From positions 1 to 64,000 of the forward strand of contig NZ_BBXD01000022.1 in the NCBI RefSeq assembly GCF_001570545.1: DNA of 64,000 nt. Direction: 5' to 3'. Position numbers and translations under genes: made by a program. The DNA is from Herbidospora mongoliensis. Its GTDB lineage: Bacteria > Actinomycetota > Actinomycetes > Streptosporangiales > Streptosporangiaceae. Below are positions 45,678 through 56,332 of this stretch, piece by piece. Position 1 is the stretch's first letter. Every line of letters starts with the position of its first letter. The notes under the pieces were generated by a model. It searched no databases. It was not told the DNA's origin and saw only the letters and a list, made by a program, of their open reading frames with translations.

Positions 45678-46631
45678 TCAGGCCGGGACGTGGTTGCGCA
45701 GCCTCAGCTCGGCCGGGAAGGGCGCGAAGAAGGTCTGGTCCTGGACGTATTCGGCGGCCTCGCCCTTGGCATGGTGCAGCAGCAGCGTCATCGGCACGGC
45801 GATGGCCACCTGGTGGCCCTGGTAGGCGTCGATCACCTCGACGAGGTCGGCCCTCCTGGCGTCGTCGAGGGCGTGGCCGACCATGCCCAGGCAGTGGTGC
45901 AGGGCGTTGACGTTGCGGCCGATCGTGGACTTCCTGGACATGATGCTCTGGAAGGCGACCGTGTAGTCGCGCTCCAGTTCCTCGCGGGGCGCGCTGCCCG
46001 CGTGGGAGACCACCCGGCCGGCGGCCCGGTAGCCCTCGGGGTCGTGGGCGAGCAGTTGCATCTTGTGGCGTGAATGGAATTCGACCAGGTCACGCGGTTT
46101 CCAGCCGGTCTCGAACAGGACGCGCAGCCGGGCGTGGGCGAAGATCCGCTCGACGAACTGCTCCCGGAGCACCGCGTCGTTGAGGCGGCCCTCGTCCTCG
46201 GCGGGCAGCAGCGGGTAGGTCTCGATGATCTTCTGGGCGAACACGCCCCTGGTGCGTCGGGCGGGGTGGTCGTTGGCGTCGTACACGGGGATTCCGTGGA
46301 TCCCGCACGACGGGCTCTTCGACTTGAAGACGTAGCCGTCGACCTCCAGGGTGGCGATGCGCCGGTCGGTGACCTCGCGCATGGTCGCGGTCAGGTCGAC
46401 GCGGCTCTTGCGGAGCATCAGGCGCTCGCCGTGCTCGCCCTCCTCCAGGCGCAGGGTCTCGCGCGGGGTGCCCAGGCCCGCCTCGACCTCGGGGCAGAAC
46501 GGCACCCAGTCGACGTGCTCGTCGAGCTCGCCGGCCAGGAAACGGTCGCGGCTGTGCCCGCCGTTGAACCGCACCGGCTCGCCGATGAGACAGCTCGACA
46601 CTCCGATCTGAGGTCTGATCCAGGGGCTCAT
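45678..46631 (-). CDS. DUF523/DUF1722 (YbgA-like) protein
   Basis: 317 residues. N-terminal DUF523 with conserved Cys in VSSCLIGEPVRFNGGHSR, PFCPEVEAGLGTPRE and SKSPSCGIHG, suggesting an Fe-S or metal site; C-terminal DUF1722 (about 200-300, VEFHSRHKMQLLAHDPEGYR). E. coli ybgA is the partner of photolyase phr in an operon, and a photolyase gene lies 1.5 kb away here, so a DNA-repair or light-linked role is plausible. ATG 46631 overlaps the ECF sigma stop (ATGA), so the two are coupled. Confidence 0.9.
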   Translation of the reverse strand: MSPWIRPQIGVSSCLIGEPVRFNGGHSRDRFLAGELDEHVDWVPFCPEVEAGLGTPRETLRLEEGEHGERLMLRKSRVDLTATMREVTDRRIATLEVDGYVFKSKSPSCGIHGIPVYDANDHPARRTRGVFAQKIIETYPLLPAEDEGRLNDAVLREQFVERIFAHARLRVLFETGWKPRDLVEFHSRHKMQLLAHDPEGYRAAGRVVSHAGSAPREELERDYTVAFQSIMSRKSTIGRNVNALHHCLGMVGHALDDARRADLVEVIDAYQGHQVAIAVPMTLLLHHAKGEAAEYVQDQTFFAPFPAELRLRNHVPA

Positions 46632-47116
46632 GCGGCCTCGGTCAGGACGGAGTTGAGCTTGTGCAGCGCCCGCGCGGTGCGCGCCTTGACCGTGCCCAGC
46701 GGCACGTCGAGGTGTTCGGCGATCTCGCGCTGGGTCAGGTCGCCGTAGTAGGCCAGCGTGATCGCCTCGCGCTGGACCTCGGGCAGGTGGCGCAGGGCCC
46801 GGCGGACCTGGTCGCGGTCGTCGAGGCGACGGGCCGGGTCGACGTGGTCACTCGGCTCGGGTACCACGTCGAGCGGCACCGTCGCCGGGTGGCGGGCCCG
46901 CAGGAAGTCGATGGCCCGGTTGCGGGCGATGCCCAGCACCCAGCCCTCGAGGCTGCGGTTCGGGTCGTAGCGGCCCCGGGAGCGCCAGACCTCGCTGAAG
47001 ACGACCTGCAGGACGTCTTCGACATCCTGCTGCGGTACGAAATGCCGGAGATAGCCCCGGACCAGCGGCGCGTGGCTCCGGTAGCACTCCGTCACCGTCA
47101 TCTCCTCGCCGTCCAT
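46628..47116 (-). CDS. ECF sigma factor
   Basis: 162 residues from ATG 47116, with GGGGAGG 4 nt upstream. Sigma region 2 (LVRGYLRHFVPQQDVEDVLQVVFSEVWRSRGRYD...SLEGWVLGIARNRAIDFLRA) and region 4 (LPEVQREAITLAYYGDLTQREIAEHLDVPLGTVKARTARALHKL). No anti-sigma gene follows; the coupled gene is DUF523/DUF1722. It stands between that gene and a MerR/B12-type regulator divergent from photolyase, a grouping like the LitR-LitS light-response genes of Streptomyces. Light control is therefore inferred. Confidence 0.92.
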   Translation of the reverse strand: MDGEEMTVTECYRSHAPLVRGYLRHFVPQQDVEDVLQVVFSEVWRSRGRYDPNRSLEGWVLGIARNRAIDFLRARHPATVPLDVVPEPSDHVDPARRLDDRDQVRRALRHLPEVQREAITLAYYGDLTQREIAEHLDVPLGTVKARTARALHKLNSVLTEAA

Positions 47117-47130
47117 GAGACCTCCCCGAA

Positions 47131-47146
47131 TTGAGAACTTACTCAA
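47131..47146. promoter_or_regulatory. Inverted repeat at ECF sigma promoter
   Basis: TTGAG-AACTTA-CTCAA lies 15 bp upstream of the sigma-factor start, just before its ribosome site. A candidate operator, possibly for the neighbouring MerR-type regulator; the sequence does not match any operator I know. Confidence 0.3.
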
Positions 47147-47201
47147 AACCTATTCACTCTCGGGTGTGAGGCGCAAGTGGTACGACGGGAATATGCCCTG
47201 C

Positions 47202-48101
47202 TCAGCGCAGGACAGCGCAGATTGACGTGATGGCGTCGTCAAGAGATCGCAGGTGGACGACACCCGCAGGGAGATCACTCCACCCGGGACCGCCGACCAT
47301 GACGGTAGACGCGGGGCGTAGCCGGGGCAGCGCGGCCAGCGGTTCGGCGGCACCGGTCCCGGGCTGCTGGGACCACAGGAAGACCACGGCGGGGCTGAGC
47401 CGCCGCATGGCGTCGACCAGCGCGTCGTAGGGCATCCGCGCCCCCATGACCCTGCACTCCGCGCCGTGCTGCACGGTCAGCGCGGCGGCCAGCGCGAACA
47501 GCGGGAGGCTGTGCTGCTCCTCTTCGGCGCAGGCCAGCAGGACCGGCCTCGGGTGGATCGGCGCGATCGGGCGTTCGACCAGCGGGGCCAGGGCGGCCAG
47601 CACCCGCTCGGAGAACAGGTGCTCGATGTCGATGCCGGCGCCGGTGTCGTCCTGCCGCCGGGAGATCGCGGCGAAGACCGGGATGACCAGGTGGTTCCAC
47701 GTGTTCGCGACGCCCTGGTCGCGCAGCCAGGTCTCCAGCGCGGCGGCGACGAACCAGGAGTCGAGCATCAGGGCGGCCCTGGCGACGTGGGAGGTGGAGT
47801 AGACCGGCTCGGGCCGCACCGGGGGTTCCAGCACGGGACGGCTCTCGGTGCCCACCCGGCGGATCTTCAGCGCCGCCTCGGCCGCCTCGGACGCCGGGGC
47901 GCCCGCCCGGACCAGGCGGTGCATCTCCTGGATGCGCTGCACGTCGAGTTCGGTGTAGCGGCGGTGCCCTCCGGCGGTGCGCAGGCTCGGCCCCAGGCCG
48001 TAGCGCTGGTCCCAGGTGCGGAGCGTCGGGGCGGGCAGGCCGAAACGCCTGGCCACCGCGCCGATGCCGTAGCTCAGGGATTTCGCTTCCCAGTCGGGCA
48101 T
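47202..48101 (-). CDS. MerR-family regulator with B12-binding-like domain (LitR/CarH-like)
   Basis: 299 residues from ATG 48101, GGAGGTGA 6 nt upstream. MerR helix-turn-helix (YGIGAVARRFGLPAPTLRTWDQRYGL..GGHRRYTELDVQRI, about 10-75), then a four-helix and Rossmann-like effector domain. DIEHLFSERVLAAL holds the Glu-His of the CarH W-x9-EH signature, but the Trp position is Gln. VLLACAEEEQHSLPLFAL keeps the His that ligates cobalamin in this family, with the following Gly changed to Pro. It is divergent from photolyase and upstream of the ECF sigma gene, which fits a light-sensing repressor. B12 binding is inferred. Confidence 0.85.
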   Translation of the reverse strand: MPDWEAKSLSYGIGAVARRFGLPAPTLRTWDQRYGLGPSLRTAGGHRRYTELDVQRIQEMHRLVRAGAPASEAAEAALKIRRVGTESRPVLEPPVRPEPVYSTSHVARAALMLDSWFVAAALETWLRDQGVANTWNHLVIPVFAAISRRQDDTGAGIDIEHLFSERVLAALAPLVERPIAPIHPRPVLLACAEEEQHSLPLFALAAALTVQHGAECRVMGARMPYDALVDAMRRLSPAVVFLWSQQPGTGAAEPLAALPRLRPASTVMVGGPGWSDLPAGVVHLRSLDDAITSICAVLR

Positions 48102-48185
48102 GGTTCCGTCACCTCCCACACGTCCTTTCGGGGGCGGTCGCCGACTGGATGCAACCGGCCACAGGGGGTTCACGAAGGTACGGTC

Positions 48186-49439
48186 GTGCCGGACACCATC
48201 ATTGTCCTCTTCAACCGGGACCTGCGGATCACCGACCATCCCGCGCTGGCCCAGGCGTGCCAGGACGCGCGTCAGGTCGTCCCCCTGTTCGTGATCGACC
48301 CGGCCATCCGGCCGCGCGGCCGGGCCGGGTTCCTCATCGAGTGCCTGGGTGACCTGCGCGAATCGCTGCGGGACCGGGGCGCCGACCTGGTGGTCAGACG
48401 CGGCGACGCGGTCGCGGAGACGATGCGGATCGCCGCCGCGACCGGCGCCACGGCGGTCTACGCCAGCGCCGACGTCAGCGCCGTCGCCACGAAGCGGGAA
48501 CGCCGGTTCCAGAACGAGCGCATCGAGTTCCGCACCTTCCCCGGCATCACGGTCGTCCCGCCCGGCCAGCTGAGGCCCGCGAACGGCGACCACTACAAGG
48601 TCTTCACGCCCTACTTCCGGGCCTGGTCGGAGGTCCACTGGCGGCCGATCGCGGAGACCCCCGACACGATCGCGATGCCCGAGGTGAAGGCCGGCGACAT
48701 CCCGACCGCCCGCCGCAAGCCCCACCTGCCCGGCGGCGAACGCGAAGTGCGCCGCCGCCTCGACCTGTGGCTGCGCCACTGCCTGCGCGACTACGCCGCC
48801 GGCCACGACGACCTGGCCGGCGACCACACGTCCAGGCTGAGCCCCTATCTGCGGTTCGGCTGTGTCTCGCCGCTGGAGCTGGCCGGCCGGGCCGGGGCGT
48901 CGGAGGAGTTCGTCCGCCAGCTCTGCTGGCGCGACTTCTTCGCCCAGGTCACCCTCGCCTTCCCGGGCATGCCCCGCGACGACTACCGGCCCGGCCGGGG
49001 CGACTGGCACCAGGACAAGGAGGCCGAAGACGCCTGGCGCGAGGGCATGACCGGCGTGCCCATCGTCGACGCCGGGATGCGCCAGCTCGCCGCCGAGGGC
49101 TGGATGCACAACCGGGCCCGCATGATCGTCGCCTCGTTCCTGACCAAGACGATGCGCCTCGACTGGCGCGTGGGGGCCGACCACTTCGAGGAGCTGCTGC
49201 TCGACGCGGACGTGCCGAACAACTACGGCAACTGGCAGTGGGTGGCCGGGACCGGCAACGACACCCGGCCCAACCGGGTGCTCAACCCGGTGCGCCAGGC
49301 GAAGAGGTTCGACAAGGAAGGCGAGTACATCCGCCGCTACGTGCCCGAGCTGGAACACGTCCCGACGGCCACCCTGCACGAGCCCTGGCGGGCACCCTCG
49401 CCGATCCTCGGCTACACCTCACCGATCTGGCGCGGTTGA
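48186..49439 (+). CDS. phr: Deoxyribodipyrimidine photolyase
   Basis: 417 residues from GTG 48186 (AAGG 8 nt upstream). N-terminal antenna domain (IIVLFNRDLRITDHPAL) and FAD-binding helical domain with LSPYLRFGCVSP, LCWRDFFAQV, VDAGMRQLAAEGWMHNRARM and NNYGNWQWVAGTGND. It repairs cyclobutane pyrimidine dimers with blue/near-UV light. Divergent from the MerR/B12-like regulator with an 84-bp promoter region. Confidence 0.95.
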   Translation: MPDTIIVLFNRDLRITDHPALAQACQDARQVVPLFVIDPAIRPRGRAGFLIECLGDLRESLRDRGADLVVRRGDAVAETMRIAAATGATAVYASADVSAVATKRERRFQNERIEFRTFPGITVVPPGQLRPANGDHYKVFTPYFRAWSEVHWRPIAETPDTIAMPEVKAGDIPTARRKPHLPGGEREVRRRLDLWLRHCLRDYAAGHDDLAGDHTSRLSPYLRFGCVSPLELAGRAGASEEFVRQLCWRDFFAQVTLAFPGMPRDDYRPGRGDWHQDKEAEDAWREGMTGVPIVDAGMRQLAAEGWMHNRARMIVASFLTKTMRLDWRVGADHFEELLLDADVPNNYGNWQWVAGTGNDTRPNRVLNPVRQAKRFDKEGEYIRRYVPELEHVPTATLHEPWRAPSPILGYTSPIWRG

Positions 49440-49453
49440 CCCCAAATGAATAT

Positions 49454-49498
49454 TCGGTCATTGACCGATTGAGAGGCATGAATCAGGCACTGCTGCCT
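49454..49498. promoter_or_regulatory. Palindrome and leader hairpin before phosphate transporter
   Basis: TCGGTCATTGACCGA (49454-49468) is a 15-bp palindrome around a central T. AGGCA-CTGC-TGCCT (49485-49498) is a small hairpin ending 4 bp before the GAGGGAG ribosome site of the transporter gene. Candidate operator and translation-control element; they do not look like the tandem PHO-box repeats of Streptomyces. Confidence 0.4.
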
Positions 49499-49511
49499 AA
49501 TGTGAGGGAGT

Positions 49512-50660
49512 ATGACTGGTGACCTGATTCTGTTGATCGTGGTCGTGCTCACGGCGCTCTCGTTCGACTTCACCAACGGCTTTCACGACACCGCCAACGC
49601 GATGGCCACCTCGATCGCCACCGGAGCGCTGAAACCCAAGATCGCGGTCGGACTGTCCGCGATCCTGAACTTCGTCGGCGCGTTCCTCTCCCTGAAGGTC
49701 GCCGCGACCATCGCCACCGGCATCGTCAACAGCGGCGCGATCACCCTCACCGTCGTCTTCGCCGGTCTGGTCGGCGGCCTCGCCTGGAACCTGGTGACCT
49801 GGTATTACGGCATCCCGTCGAGCTCCTCCCACGCCCTGATCGGCGGCGTCGTCGGCGCGACCCTGCTGGCGTCGGGGGTCAGCGCCGTCAAAGGAGGAGG
49901 CCTGGTCTCCCATGTCATCATCCCGGCCATCCTCGCCCCGATCGCCGCCATCGTGGTGGCCACCATCGGCACCTATCTGGTCTACGTGCTGACCCGGAAG
50001 GTCAACGAGAACACCCGGGCCAAGGGCTTCAAGATCGGCCAGATCGGCTCGGCCTCACTCGTGTCGCTCGCCCACGGCACCAACGACGCACAGAAGACGA
50101 TGGGCATCATCACCCTCGCCCTGATCGCCAACGGCACCATCACGCAGAGCGCCGGCACCCCCTTCTGGGTGATCATCTGCAGTGCCACCGCCATCGCCGC
50201 GGGCACCTACATCGGCGGCTGGCGGGTCATCAGGACCCTCGGCAAGGGCCTGACCGACATCGAGACCCCGCAGGGCTTCGCGGCCGAGGCTTCATCGGCG
50301 ACGGTCATCCTGACCTCGACCCACTTCGGCTTCCCGCTCTCCACCACCCAGGTCTGCACCGGCTCGGTCATCGGCGCCGGTCTCGGCAAGCGACTGGCCG
50401 AGGTGCGCTGGGGCGTCGCGGCCCGCATGGGCGTCGCCTGGCTGATCACCCTTCCGGCCGCCGCCCTGGTCGGCGCCATCGCCTTCGGCGTGGCCCAGCT
50501 GATCGGCGGCACCCTCGGTGTGATCGTGGTCTTCGCGGCGGCGGTGATCTTCGCCGCCCTGCTCTACCTCGCCTCCCGCAAGACGGCCGTCACCTCGAAG
50601 AACGTCAACGACGAGTGGGTCGGGCGGGGCACCCCCACCCAGATCGGAACTCCGGTATGA
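49512..50660 (+). CDS. PiT-family inorganic phosphate transporter
   Basis: 382 residues, about ten membrane helices. The two PiT signature halves are visible: SFDFTNGFHDTANAMATSIATGAL near the N terminus and SLAHGTNDAQKTMGIITLAL in the second half, plus PSSSSHALIGG and LSTTQVCTGSVIGAGL. It imports phosphate (as metal phosphate) with protons at low affinity. ATGA overlap with a small membrane protein gene. Confidence 0.94.
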   Translation: MTGDLILLIVVVLTALSFDFTNGFHDTANAMATSIATGALKPKIAVGLSAILNFVGAFLSLKVAATIATGIVNSGAITLTVVFAGLVGGLAWNLVTWYYGIPSSSSHALIGGVVGATLLASGVSAVKGGGLVSHVIIPAILAPIAAIVVATIGTYLVYVLTRKVNENTRAKGFKIGQIGSASLVSLAHGTNDAQKTMGIITLALIANGTITQSAGTPFWVIICSATAIAAGTYIGGWRVIRTLGKGLTDIETPQGFAAEASSATVILTSTHFGFPLSTTQVCTGSVIGAGLGKRLAEVRWGVAARMGVAWLITLPAAALVGAIAFGVAQLIGGTLGVIVVFAAAVIFAALLYLASRKTAVTSKNVNDEWVGRGTPTQIGTPV

Positions 50661-50860
50661 GCGACTACATCGACGTCGACGCCCTGTGGCGCGTCATGGT
50701 GGCCTCGCTGATCGGCGGTGTCGGCATCGCCGCCCTGTTCTCGATCGGCCTGGTCGGCATCTCGTCCGGCCGCGCCGTGGCCCGCGTCGCGGGCGGCGCC
50801 TGCTTCGTGATCGTGATCGCCGGAGTGCTGCTGGGCGTGTACGTCATGCTCGACAAATAG
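50657..50860 (+). CDS. Small membrane protein coupled to phosphate transporter
   Basis: 67 residues with two hydrophobic helices (VMVASLIGGVGIAALFSIGLVG and ACFVIVIAGVLLGVYVML) joined by a short basic loop. The ATG overlaps the transporter stop, so translation is coupled and the protein is probably an accessory of the PiT permease. Small two-helix partners of this kind are often found after pit in actinobacteria. No catalytic motif. Confidence 0.85.
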   Translation: MSDYIDVDALWRVMVASLIGGVGIAALFSIGLVGISSGRAVARVAGGACFVIVIAGVLLGVYVMLDK

Positions 50861-50931
50861 GGCCTGCGCCTGATGATCCTTTATGCGGATGAAATCATCG
50901 CATTCAGGTTCTTCTAGGGGAGGAGGCCCGC

Positions 50932-51471
50932 GTGGCCCTCGTCGAGGCGGTCAGCAGGTCGGCCGAGTACACCTTCAGCAAGCCCGGTCAGGGCGTCATC
51001 CGGCTCGTCGCCGGGCTCGGCGTCGAGGGGGACGCCCACTACGGCGAGAAGGTGAGACACCGCAGCCGGATGGCCCGCACCCCCGACGCGCCCAACCTGC
51101 GCCAGGTGCATCTGATCCACGCCGAACTGTTCGAGGAACTGGCCCTGCGGGGGTTCGCCGTGGCGCCCGGCCAGATCGGCGAGAATGTCACCACCCGGGG
51201 CGTCGACCTGCTCGGCCTGCCCACCGGCACCCTGCTGCACCTCGGCGCCGAAGCGGTGGTGGAGGTGACCGGGCTGCGCAATCCGTGCCTGCAGATCGAC
51301 GGCTTCCAGCACGGCCTGATGAAGGCGGTGCTCGGGCGCGACGACGACGGGGCGGTCGTGCGCAAGGCCGGGATCATGAGTGTGGTGCTGACGGGCGGTG
51401 AGATCCGCCCGGGGGATGCGATCGGGGTGACCCTGCCCGACGGGCCCCATCGGAAGCTGGAGCCCGTCTGA
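50932..51471 (+). CDS. MOSC domain protein
   Basis: 179 residues from GTG 50932 with GGGGAGGAGG 5 nt upstream. MOSC fold with VEGDAHYG, LRQVHLIHAELFEEL, VAPGQIGENVTTRGVDLL and the conserved Cys in LRNPCLQIDGFQHGL, which in this superfamily can carry sulfur or bind molybdenum cofactor. Stand-alone MOSC proteins may reduce hydroxylated or oxidised compounds; the substrate is unknown. Confidence 0.9.
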   Translation: MALVEAVSRSAEYTFSKPGQGVIRLVAGLGVEGDAHYGEKVRHRSRMARTPDAPNLRQVHLIHAELFEELALRGFAVAPGQIGENVTTRGVDLLGLPTGTLLHLGAEAVVEVTGLRNPCLQIDGFQHGLMKAVLGRDDDGAVVRKAGIMSVVLTGGEIRPGDAIGVTLPDGPHRKLEPV

Positions 51472-51482
51472 CAGGTCGTCGC

Positions 51483-51824
51483 TCACACGTGGTCGTGATC
51501 GTGGTCGTGCTCTTCGTCTTCCTCGTCTTCGAGGGAGCCGTCGGACGGCTCGACACCCAGCATGGCCTCACGCGGCTCGACCTCGTCGATGTGCTCGACG
51601 AGGCTGAGAACGTGGTCGGGCTCGATGAGCCACTGCAGCGCGGCGGCGCCCGTCTCGTCGGCGTTCACTAGGTCGATCTGCTCCTGGCGCTCGCCCTCCT
51701 CGAGGTCGGCCTCCGGGTTGCGGATCTCCTTCAGCGCGGCGGCCTGGAGGGCGCCGACATCGGTGACCTCAACCACGAGATCGACCGTGAGGCGCAGATA
51801 GCGGGCATCCGTAACGTCGGTCAT
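51483..51824 (-). CDS. Small acidic protein with His/Asp tail
   Basis: 113 residues from ATG 51824 (AGGAG 6 nt upstream). Very acidic. The first half alternates strand and helix (RYLRLTVDLVVEVTDVGALQAAALKEI), the C terminus is DEEDEEHDHDHDHV, a likely divalent-metal-binding tail. No signal peptide, so cytosolic. No family recognised. It converges on the MOSC gene with 11 bp between, and a metal store or chaperone role for a neighbouring enzyme is only a guess. Confidence 0.8.
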   Translation of the reverse strand: MTDVTDARYLRLTVDLVVEVTDVGALQAAALKEIRNPEADLEEGERQEQIDLVNADETGAAALQWLIEPDHVLSLVEHIDEVEPREAMLGVEPSDGSLEDEEDEEHDHDHDHV

Positions 51825-51981
51825 GAGTGACTCCTTGAACGTGGACCCCTGCTTCCGGGCAGGGGACTAAAGGTCTTGTGTCAGGCGGGATTAGAACAAA
51901 CGCACGACGCGTGACTGATCGTACGCTATGAGTAACACGCAGTGCGGATTGTCAAGCGGGCCTGTGAGGGACCGAATCCGG

Positions 51982-52659
51982 CTAGGGGAGTTTCCACTCC
52001 ACGGGTGCGGCGCCCTGTCGCTCCAGCAGTTCGTTCGCGCGGCTGAACGGCTTGGAGCCGAAGAAGCCGTTGCGGGCCGACAGAGGGCTCGGGTGGGCCG
52101 ACTCGACGCACGGGACCTGGCCCAGCAGCGGGCGCAGCTTGCGGGCGTGGGCGCCCCACAGGATGGCCACCAGGGGGCCGCCGCGCTCGGCGAGAGCGCG
52201 GATGGCCTGTTCGGTGACCGACTCCCAGCCCTTGCCCGCGTGGGAGGCGGGGGCGCCGGGGGCCACGGTCAGCACCCGGTTGAGGAGCAGGACCCCGTTC
52301 TCGGTCCACGGGGTGAGGTCGCCGTTGGAGGGCTTGGGCAGGCCCAGGTCCTCCATCAGCTCGGTGTAGATGTTGCGGAGGCTTCCCGGGATCGGCTTGA
52401 CGTCAGCCGCCACCGAGAAGCTCAGCCCGATCGGGTGCCCTGGGGTCGGGTAGGGGTCCTGACCCATGATGAGCACCCGGACGTCGGCGAGCGGCTGCTT
52501 GAACGCCCGCAGGACGTTCTCCCCGGCGGGGAGGTACTGCCTGCCTTCCGCGATCTCATTCCGGAGGAAGTCGCCCATCTCGGCGATCTTGTCCGCGACC
52601 GGTTCGAGGGCCTTAGCCCAGCCCGGTTCCACCAACTCGTTTAAGGGACGGCCTGCCAT
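51982..52659 (-). CDS. ung: Uracil-DNA glycosylase, family 1
   Basis: 225 residues from ATG 52659. Family motifs [20 protein letters not shown] (water-activating Asp) and [16 protein letters not shown] (catalytic His). It removes uracil from DNA in base excision repair. The gene begins 11 bp after the treS stop, so the two are probably co-transcribed although functionally unrelated. Confidence 0.95.
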   Translation of the reverse strand: MAGRPLNELVEPGWAKALEPVADKIAEMGDFLRNEIAEGRQYLPAGENVLRAFKQPLADVRVLIMGQDPYPTPGHPIGLSFSVAADVKPIPGSLRNIYTELMEDLGLPKPSNGDLTPWTENGVLLLNRVLTVAPGAPASHAGKGWESVTEQAIRALAERGGPLVAILWGAHARKLRPLLGQVPCVESAHPSPLSARNGFFGSKPFSRANELLERQGAAPVEWKLP

Positions 52660-52670
52660 GCCGCGAAAGC

Positions 52671-54377
<1,707 letters not shown>

Positions 54378-54530
54378 CAGACCTCGCTCCACGGAAGGAG
54401 AAAAATGGGAATGTCCGCAGCTCAGCGCGGCCTTCCGGAGAAGGTACCACCCGGTAGCCCCTGACAATGAACGGTTACGTAGCCCTTACAGGGACTTTCC
54501 GTCGGTTGTCGTGCGGCTACTCCGCGTCAC

Positions 54531-56189
54531 CTAACGTGAGCTCCACGGAGGGGTGAGGTCACCCAGAACCTCGTCGTAGTCGGTGAGCCAGGCGCCGAAC
54601 AGCACCAGCCCGCGCAGCCAGAACCGGGAGTTCCACGATCCGAACGCGGCCAGTGCGTCGGGTCCGCCCTCGACCACCTCGGCCATCTGGGGCGACAGCA
54701 GCCCCGGCACGCGGGCCACCCGCCTGAGCATCGTGTGGTTCCATTCGCGGGCCCACACCGCGCCGGAGCGCAGCGGCACGCGGCGGTGCGGCAGGCCGCC
54801 GTTGGTCGACGGGAGCGAGGCGACCTTGGGATTGGCGGCCCACAGAATCTCTCGGTAAAACTTTCCGCCCTCCTTGCGGTGCACCGGCACCGACAGGGCG
54901 GCGTCGAAGAAGCCGGGGTGCAGGAACGGGAAGATCGGCGTGGCCTCGGGACCGACGAGGTTGACGGGGGAACGGGCGATGCCCCGGGCGGTCCGGGTGT
55001 GCAGCACGCTCAGGGCGAGTTCGCTGCGGTGGCCGTTCAGCATCGAGGTGGCCTGGGTGAAGGTCTTCTCGACGACGTCGTCCATCCAGGCCAGCGCGCC
55101 CTCGCCGAGCACCGGGAGATGGGCCGCGCCGGTCGTCATCGACTTCAGCAGCGCCTGACGCCGTTCCGCGGGCGTCGTGGCCGCCGCGGCGGCCGACATC
55201 AGGAAGTTCTTCATCAGCGGGCCGCCGGCCAGGCCGTCGACCACGGGCCGGCCGGCCTCGTGCACGGCGCGGGCGAAGGGGGAGTACCACGCGTGGTGGC
55301 TGGTCAGGTATTCCAGCCTGCGGGCGGCCCACAGGGCCTCGTCGGGGAAGTCGGCGGCGTTCTGCGGGACGATCCGGTGGGGGATGCCCAGTTCGCGGGT
55401 GACCGCGACGGCGAAGTCGATGTCGTTGTCGAGGCCGTCGTCGGGGCTGGTCGTCCACGAGATGACGTCTTTGCCCTGCGCCACGGCCACGCTGGCCAGC
55501 AGCCGGGAGTCGTAGCCGCCGCTGACGGGCACCAGCACCTGTTCGTACGGCTTCAGCGACTCGTGCAGCAGGCTGACGATGTCGTGGGCGCTGACCCCGT
55601 GGTCGAACGGCTCCTCGCGCACCCATCGGGGGGCCCGCTTGTCGACCGACAGCCGCTGCCGGTCGCGCGACCAGGACAGCGCGGTCGCCCCGGGGAGGCG
55701 CTTGACCTCGGCATAGGGGGTGTCCTCGAGCAGCGGGTAGGTCAGCTTGAGGATCGCCGCCCAGGCGTTCCAGTTCACCACGTAGGGCTTGCGCGCGAGC
55801 GCCAGCAGCGGCTCGATCAGGCCGGAGAAGTAGACCGCGTCGCCGTCGGTCAGGTAGTAGACGTCGATCAGCCCGAACGCGCCGGTGTGCAGGGTGACCG
55901 CCGCGGGCTCGTCGATGAAGCCGGGCGCCTCGTAGTGCTCGGCCACGTGGAGCCAGTCGCCGCCGGCGATGGGGGTGCGGTCACCCCACGAGAAGGCGGC
56001 CATGGTGGGCGAGGAGTCGTACATGGTCAGCGGTCCCGACGACAGCACGGCCGCGTCGCGGGTCACATAGGCCGTCTCCACCAGGGGTCCCGACCGCGCG
56101 AGCAGGTCGAGTCGCTCCTGGGAGAACGGCCCGAAGGCGCCACAGACGTATGGCCTGGCCCGGAACGACGGCCACTCTCCCTTGCGCAC
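54531..56189 (-). CDS. Asparagine-synthetase-like amide ligase
   Basis: 552 residues. The C-terminal synthetase domain has the ATP-PPi motif VPVSGGYDSRLL (about 220-231; the usual form is SGGLDSS). The N-terminal domain resembles a class II glutaminase fold but begins MRKGEWPSF, without the Cys2 nucleophile, so it cannot use glutamine in the normal way. Such Cys-less relatives include beta-lactam synthetases, lasso-peptide cyclases and enzymes of surface-polymer clusters. The divergent neighbour is a glycosyltransferase-like gene, which favours a surface-glycan or small-molecule role. Product unknown. Confidence 0.85.
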   Translation of the reverse strand: MRKGEWPSFRARPYVCGAFGPFSQERLDLLARSGPLVETAYVTRDAAVLSSGPLTMYDSSPTMAAFSWGDRTPIAGGDWLHVAEHYEAPGFIDEPAAVTLHTGAFGLIDVYYLTDGDAVYFSGLIEPLLALARKPYVVNWNAWAAILKLTYPLLEDTPYAEVKRLPGATALSWSRDRQRLSVDKRAPRWVREEPFDHGVSAHDIVSLLHESLKPYEQVLVPVSGGYDSRLLASVAVAQGKDVISWTTSPDDGLDNDIDFAVAVTRELGIPHRIVPQNAADFPDEALWAARRLEYLTSHHAWYSPFARAVHEAGRPVVDGLAGGPLMKNFLMSAAAAATTPAERRQALLKSMTTGAAHLPVLGEGALAWMDDVVEKTFTQATSMLNGHRSELALSVLHTRTARGIARSPVNLVGPEATPIFPFLHPGFFDAALSVPVHRKEGGKFYREILWAANPKVASLPSTNGGLPHRRVPLRSGAVWAREWNHTMLRRVARVPGLLSPQMAEVVEGGPDALAAFGSWNSRFWLRGLVLFGAWLTDYDEVLGDLTPPWSSR

Positions 56190-56332
56190 CTCAGGTCCCT
56201 CCTCGATCGGCGGTTGACGACGAGTTTACGGACGTCAGATGGACTCTTGGTGCCTTAATGACTGTTTCCATGCAGGTAGACCATGATCTGAGAATATGGT
56301 GACTGTCGCCGTTACCTGGAGGAGTGGGCGTT

